Shown: positions 60,502 through 64,000 of the stretch, piece after piece
Numbering within the stretch: the stretch's first letter is position 1
Layout of the letters: each line of letters starts with the position of its first letter
DNA from: Sphingobacteriales bacterium
Lineage (GTDB): Bacteria; Bacteroidota; Bacteroidia; Chitinophagales; Chitinophagaceae
Reading direction: 5' to 3'
Assembly (NCBI GenBank): GCA_016708305.1
Contig: JADJGB010000008.1
Span: 2,046,001-2,110,000, forward strand
Length of the DNA stretch: 64,000 bases
Position numbers and translations under genes: made by a program
Notes under the pieces: model-generated
Database searches by the model: none
Seen by the model: only the letters and a program-made list of their open reading frames with translations
Told to the model about the DNA's origin: nothing

Positions 60502-61875
60502 TCACTTACCATATATTCGCTTGAAATGCTTTGACCACTTTTTTCGAGCGTCTTCATTACTGAATGCTTTTTTCATGGCTTCCTCATGGCTTTTCTTATT
60601 TATCTCCCTCTCAACAGTATATCTGTCATATCCTAGTATTATTGGTTTAGGTAAATCTTCTCTTTTATTCAATTTATCATAAGGGTCTTCTTGTTCTCCA
60701 TCATCTGCTAATAAAATAACTTTTGCCTCAGCACCCACAGCCTGAAAAGTATTCCAGAAATCATTGACTCCTTTGTCTAATTCTTTTTTCTGATCGGGTT
60801 TTAATCCAGATACTTTATTACCAGTTGATTTTTCAAATTGTTCGTGGGTCTTTTTTTCAAAGTCGCTTATTTTATATACAGTACCTGTTAACGCTGCGGT
60901 ATAAATCCAGAAAGTTTGCTGTATTACGGACTCGCGTTCTTTTTCCGGATTGCCTTTAAATGGTGTATTTATTTCCCGCTAGCCGACATGTTTTCATACG
61001 CCTCTGTAATTTCATTAATGGCCGAAAGAAGTATTGGTGCTGCTTCCTTTGGATGAGTTATCTGATTGATGGTATGATTTAGCGGACGGTTAGTTCCTGG
61101 CATTAACAATTGTGGTCGGCTATCACCAGCTACATTTTTTGCATCCGTCCCAGTTAAGGGTTGCCAGCCTTGATTAGTCTGAGGTTGCCAATTCTCTGGA
61201 AGACCCATCCCTGCTGTTGGCTGCTCCACCCATGAATCAATTGGTGGCATTGGCTTATTCTCCGGTACTGGAGGCAAATGAATATCCGTACAATAACCAT
61301 TTAATTTAGCTGTAGTAGTAGCACCCGGATTTACAATGATTCTTATTGGCGTGGGTACAATATATGGCTGATACTGCCCGCTTGACGGAATAAACAGAGG
61401 GTCCTATTTGTACCTTGACCGGTTTGTCTGTATTGTTCTGTATAGACAAGTTGGCGATATGTCCGGTGGTTCTACCTGTTCCTGTTGCCTTTACTGTAGC
61501 CAACTTAGTCAGATCATTAAGATTAGGGAGCATAGCCACTAGGTCATTGTCCAACAATTTGGTTAGAAATTCTTTCAACCACTCAAAGGTTTCTTTATTT
61601 TTCTTATACCTATCCCTAATCTTCTTTGCGGCTTCATAAAAGTCATCTTTTACTTTTTCAGCACTATCGGGATTGGCTTCTTTTGCTTTTTTGATGGCTT
61701 CTTTCAATTCCTTTTGAGCCTTTTCCTGATCGGTAGAAGCAGTTTTCATATTGTCGATATACTTCTCAATTTTATCTCCAACTTTAGTCCCTTCTCCTTG
61801 TGCAAATACTGGTGAGATGTTAAATACGAAAAAAGTAGTTGCAAAAAAGATAATGCAGGCAAAAAATGTTTTCAT
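60502..61875 (-). CDS. exported protein with a charged helical region, unknown, frame-broken
   Basis: I do not recognise it. Three pieces join into one product of about 457 aa. From ATG 61875 a signal peptide reads MKTFFACIIFFATTFFVF and ends near PVFAQ. A helical, charged region (residues about 25-105, EKAQKELKEAIKKAKEA) follows, then a stretch with SIQNNTDKPVKVQIG. After a break near 61385 come FIPSSGQYQPYIVPTPIRII and a Pro/Gln-rich segment (WQPQTNQGWQP). After a break near 60980 come EINTPFKGNPEKERESVIQQ and a basic helical end, WSKHFKRIYGK. No catalytic motif is seen. The combination suggests an envelope structural protein. Confidence 0.6.
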
Positions 61876-61965
61876 AATAGTGGTTTTTTGTGGGTTAACT
61901 AATCGTTCTGTTGACTTTTTTAGTAATATTTCAAAGTTACTAGTAATATTAAGATTTTCGGACAA

Positions 61966-62339
61966 AAACAGCTAAATATTTTTAAAAAATACATTTTCTT
62001 AACTTTTTTAAAAATATTATTGCAACTCAATAATTTAGGAAAATAGTTGCATTTAGCACTACCAATTTCAAAGGATAAATTAGCATATATAAAAGTGCTG
62101 GTTCCTCATTTAGGTCGAGTAATGCCTATAAAATCTGGAAACTAAAAAGTGCAGCAGCAATAATTGAAACTTCAAATAAACGGAGAAGTAATATTTGGGC
62201 TTATTGGAATGAATTAGCAATATCTATTAAATATTCAAATTTGGGAAAGGACAGGTAAGAAATTATATCCTACCTGCCTGCCCAAATCATTCAAATTGAA
62301 TATACACATCTTCAAAATGAAGAAAAAACAAACGTCTGA
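61966..62339. other. intergenic stretch without a recognised gene
   Basis: About 370 bp of AT-rich DNA. Two short overlapping open stretches on plus (about 62070-62255) encode things like AIIETSNKRRSNIWAYW with no recognisable start or family; they may be a gene remnant. No RNA or repeat is evident. Confidence 0.4.
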
Positions 62340-63751
62340 TTACTCCACTCCATTAATCTCTGCAATACCGGTATAAGTAGTGCCGGAGCCTCGTGTAACG
62401 TTAAACCTAAAATATTGTGCCGTTACAGGAGTAACAAATTTTAAGGTTCTTACAGTAGAAGTATTGGTTGCAAGATTAAATGTACCTTCCTGATTCCAAC
62501 TGTTGCCATCCTGACTTGATAGTACTTCCATTGTCATAAATCTATAACTTGAAGTAGATGGAGGCGTTAGATTAAAACCTTTAACAGTCCGAACCGTCCC
62601 CATATTTAAATCGATATTTGCCGGAAGCAGCGTATTGGTTGTTGACCAATAAGTAGAACTACTTCCATCCAAAACCCGGGGTGGCACATTTACTGAATAT
62701 TGGGAACTAGCCGATACTGTCCATAAAGTACGATTCATGGCAGCGCCTGTTAAACCGGCATTGCGTGGATCAATATTTGAAGAATAAACCTTGAGATATA
62801 AATAAGTGATTTTTGATTTGATATAGCTGGCAATTGTGGTGATCCCGAAATGCTCTTAATTTGCAATGGCAGTAAATATTCTTTGCCTATTTCAAGTTTA
62901 TTATAATTATCCAGATTAATGGTAATACTGTCTTTTGAATTAATTGTTCCGGCGGGTACCTGAACGGCATTTTTCAAAAGTTGATAGGTGTTTCCGGGAA
63001 ACGCCAGACAGTTTGTTTTATACAAGGAGTTATAATTTTCTATCAATCCATTATTCGGCTCCACCTGAATTGTCTGATCGCCAGATACCTGATCGATGAG
63101 GGTACCCTTAAAATAAAATGTAGTATTACCACCCAAATCATTGCCATTTTTAGCAATAGAGTCTTTTATCAGCATTGAGTTAACCGTACTGGTTATTCCT
63201 GCAGAAATTATCTTCCCAAATAGTTTCACAAACATTATCTTCCGGCTGCTACTAATGGGCACATTATCAGTTGCAAAGTCAATTACAACCGGAATAATGT
63301 GGTCTCTTATTCCGGTTTCTAAAAGCGCCGGATTTTTTATTAAAACCCTTATGGAATCTAAAGAAGATATAGCCCCTGATTTAATTACCACATTCCCGTT
63401 ATTGGCTAATTCTACAGCTTCAGGATTTAATACGGGCGATGGATTAACCAACTTATTGATACTATCATACACTCTAACCAACGATGGATCAATTTTGGCC
63501 GATATTTCTATGTCTTTGCTAACCGGCCTTGTAATATATACCGGAAATGCAATCCACTCATTTTTAGTGGTTCCTCCCTCAAGGATGACTACCGAATCAG
63601 AACCAAAAATATTAAAAGCGATGGATCCGGATGGAATATAAATAGACAGTTCATTAAATTTCAGACTGTCTTCTTTTTTGCACGATGACTGAAATAATAC
63701 AAGCGAAAAGCTTAATAAAACCAGGCATATTTTTAAATAATTTGTTTTCAT
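62340..63751 (-). CDS. DUF1735/discoidin-domain surface lipoprotein, one frameshift
   Basis: A cell-surface lipoprotein of about 470 aa, of a type often found in polysaccharide-utilisation loci. The lipobox is LFQSSCKKED (Cys about residue 24). The N-terminal part (about residues 30-310) has two DUF1735-like beta domains, with EWIAFPVYITRPV and EYLLPLQIKSISG. The C-terminal 135 residues are an F5/8 type C (discoidin, CBM32-like) domain: WTVSASSQYSV, VLDGSSSTYWST, YRFMTMEVLSSQDGNSWNQEG, QYFRFNVTRGSGTTYTGIAE. An A is short near 62812, after SNQK; the corrected frame goes on YLYLKVYSSNIDPRNAGLTG. It is 28 bp downstream of a LamG-type gene on the same strand. Confidence 0.82.
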
Positions 63752-63779
63752 ATATTATTGATTGTTACTATTAAAAAAA

Positions 63780-64000
63780 TTAATTACATCTGATGTTTGG
63801 GATCCATGTTACGGTTTTGTTTGCAGTGGCATTGCGGCCATTTCCACTAATATCATAAACAATATCGCCGGCTCCTTCATTAAACTTCCAATAACCAACC
63901 AAACCCGGAGAAGCCGGATCTATTACACACATTCCATTAATAATTTCTGATTGGGTAAGTGCTCGCGACCATATTCTTGCTTCGCTAATTGCTCCGTTAA
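63780..64000 (-). CDS. LamG/concanavalin-like surface protein, C-terminal end only
   Basis: The last 72 or so codons of a gene that runs off the window. The frame reads NGAISEARIWSRALTQSEII, then GLVGYWKFNEGAGDIVYDIS and GNGRNATANKTVTWIPNIRC before TAA (63782-63780). The pattern EARIWSRALT...WKFNEG...DxSGNGRNAT is typical of LamG/jelly-roll domains that bind carbohydrate. Its gene lies 28 bp upstream of the DUF1735/discoidin lipoprotein on the same strand, so they are probably co-expressed. Confidence 0.75.
   Translation of the reverse strand, partial: NGAISEARIWSRALTQSEIINGMCVIDPASPGLVGYWKFNEGAGDIVYDISGNGRNATANKTVTWIPNIRCN

Noticed and set aside
62070..62255. Short plus-strand frames with AIIETSNKRRSNIWAYW
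   Set aside because: No start, no recognisable family and less than 65 codons; kept only as a note on the gap.

Overview
The window reads as chromosomal DNA of a Bacteroidota bacterium, most likely a Chitinophagaceae-type genus. The signs are promoters of the Bacteroidota type (TTG, about 19 bp, TAnnTTTG), a tmRNA tag ending AMAA, a HmuY lipoprotein beside a TonB-dependent receptor, DUF1735, GEVED and LamG surface proteins, a Lys/Ala histone H1-like protein, and dense palindromic intergenic repeats. The assignment is inferred from gene content and motifs, not from a search.

Layout. 1-5.4 kb: ssrA (tmRNA), then rseP, dxr and a GH3-family acyl-acid synthetase on the minus strand, followed by rplU-rpmA on plus. 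5.5-16 kb: H1-like protein, PolX, a large NtrY-like sensor kinase downstream of mazG, an esterase, and a TonB receptor with HmuY. 15.8-22 kb: a very large alpha-2-macroglobulin (minus). 22-36 kb: mostly metabolic and housekeeping genes: phosphodiester glycosidase, atpG, scpB, lysA, an esterase with a glycogen-binding-like N-terminus, an M17 aminopeptidase, an ATP-grasp enzyme, gcvP and a hydroxyacyl-CoA dehydrogenase/enoyl-CoA hydratase fusion. 36-46.5 kb is the accessory part: an array of about 86-bp tandem repeats, an IS1634-type element between two copies of an about 825-bp segment, an M43 metalloprotease, carA, a truncated META lipoprotein, tRNA-Lys, interspersed palindromic repeats and an IS110-type element inserted in one of them. 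46.5-64 kb: hutH-hutU, a decayed HindVP-like restriction endonuclease, a GH92 mannosidase, an EF-G-like GTPase, a blaI-blaR1 pair with a visible operator, divergent PPi-type and ATP-type phosphofructokinase genes, two uncharacterised envelope genes, and DUF1735/discoidin and LamG surface proteins.

About half of the genes are interrupted, including dxr, rseP, atpG and pfkA, which are normally indispensable. Nearly all breaks are single-base length changes in short homopolymers, and the protein resumes at once in another frame. The duplicated 825-bp segment differs between its two copies mainly by the same kind of change. The simplest reading is indel-prone sequencing of a normal genome. I therefore describe such genes as single loci spanning all their pieces. 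Three loci (rseP, the EF-G-like gene, the restriction enzyme) carry in-frame stop codons instead.

I did not find a clearly new multi-gene system. The most interesting points are the IS1634 duplication, the IS110 element with a candidate 3' structured RNA, the paired phosphofructokinases, and the tandem repeat array.
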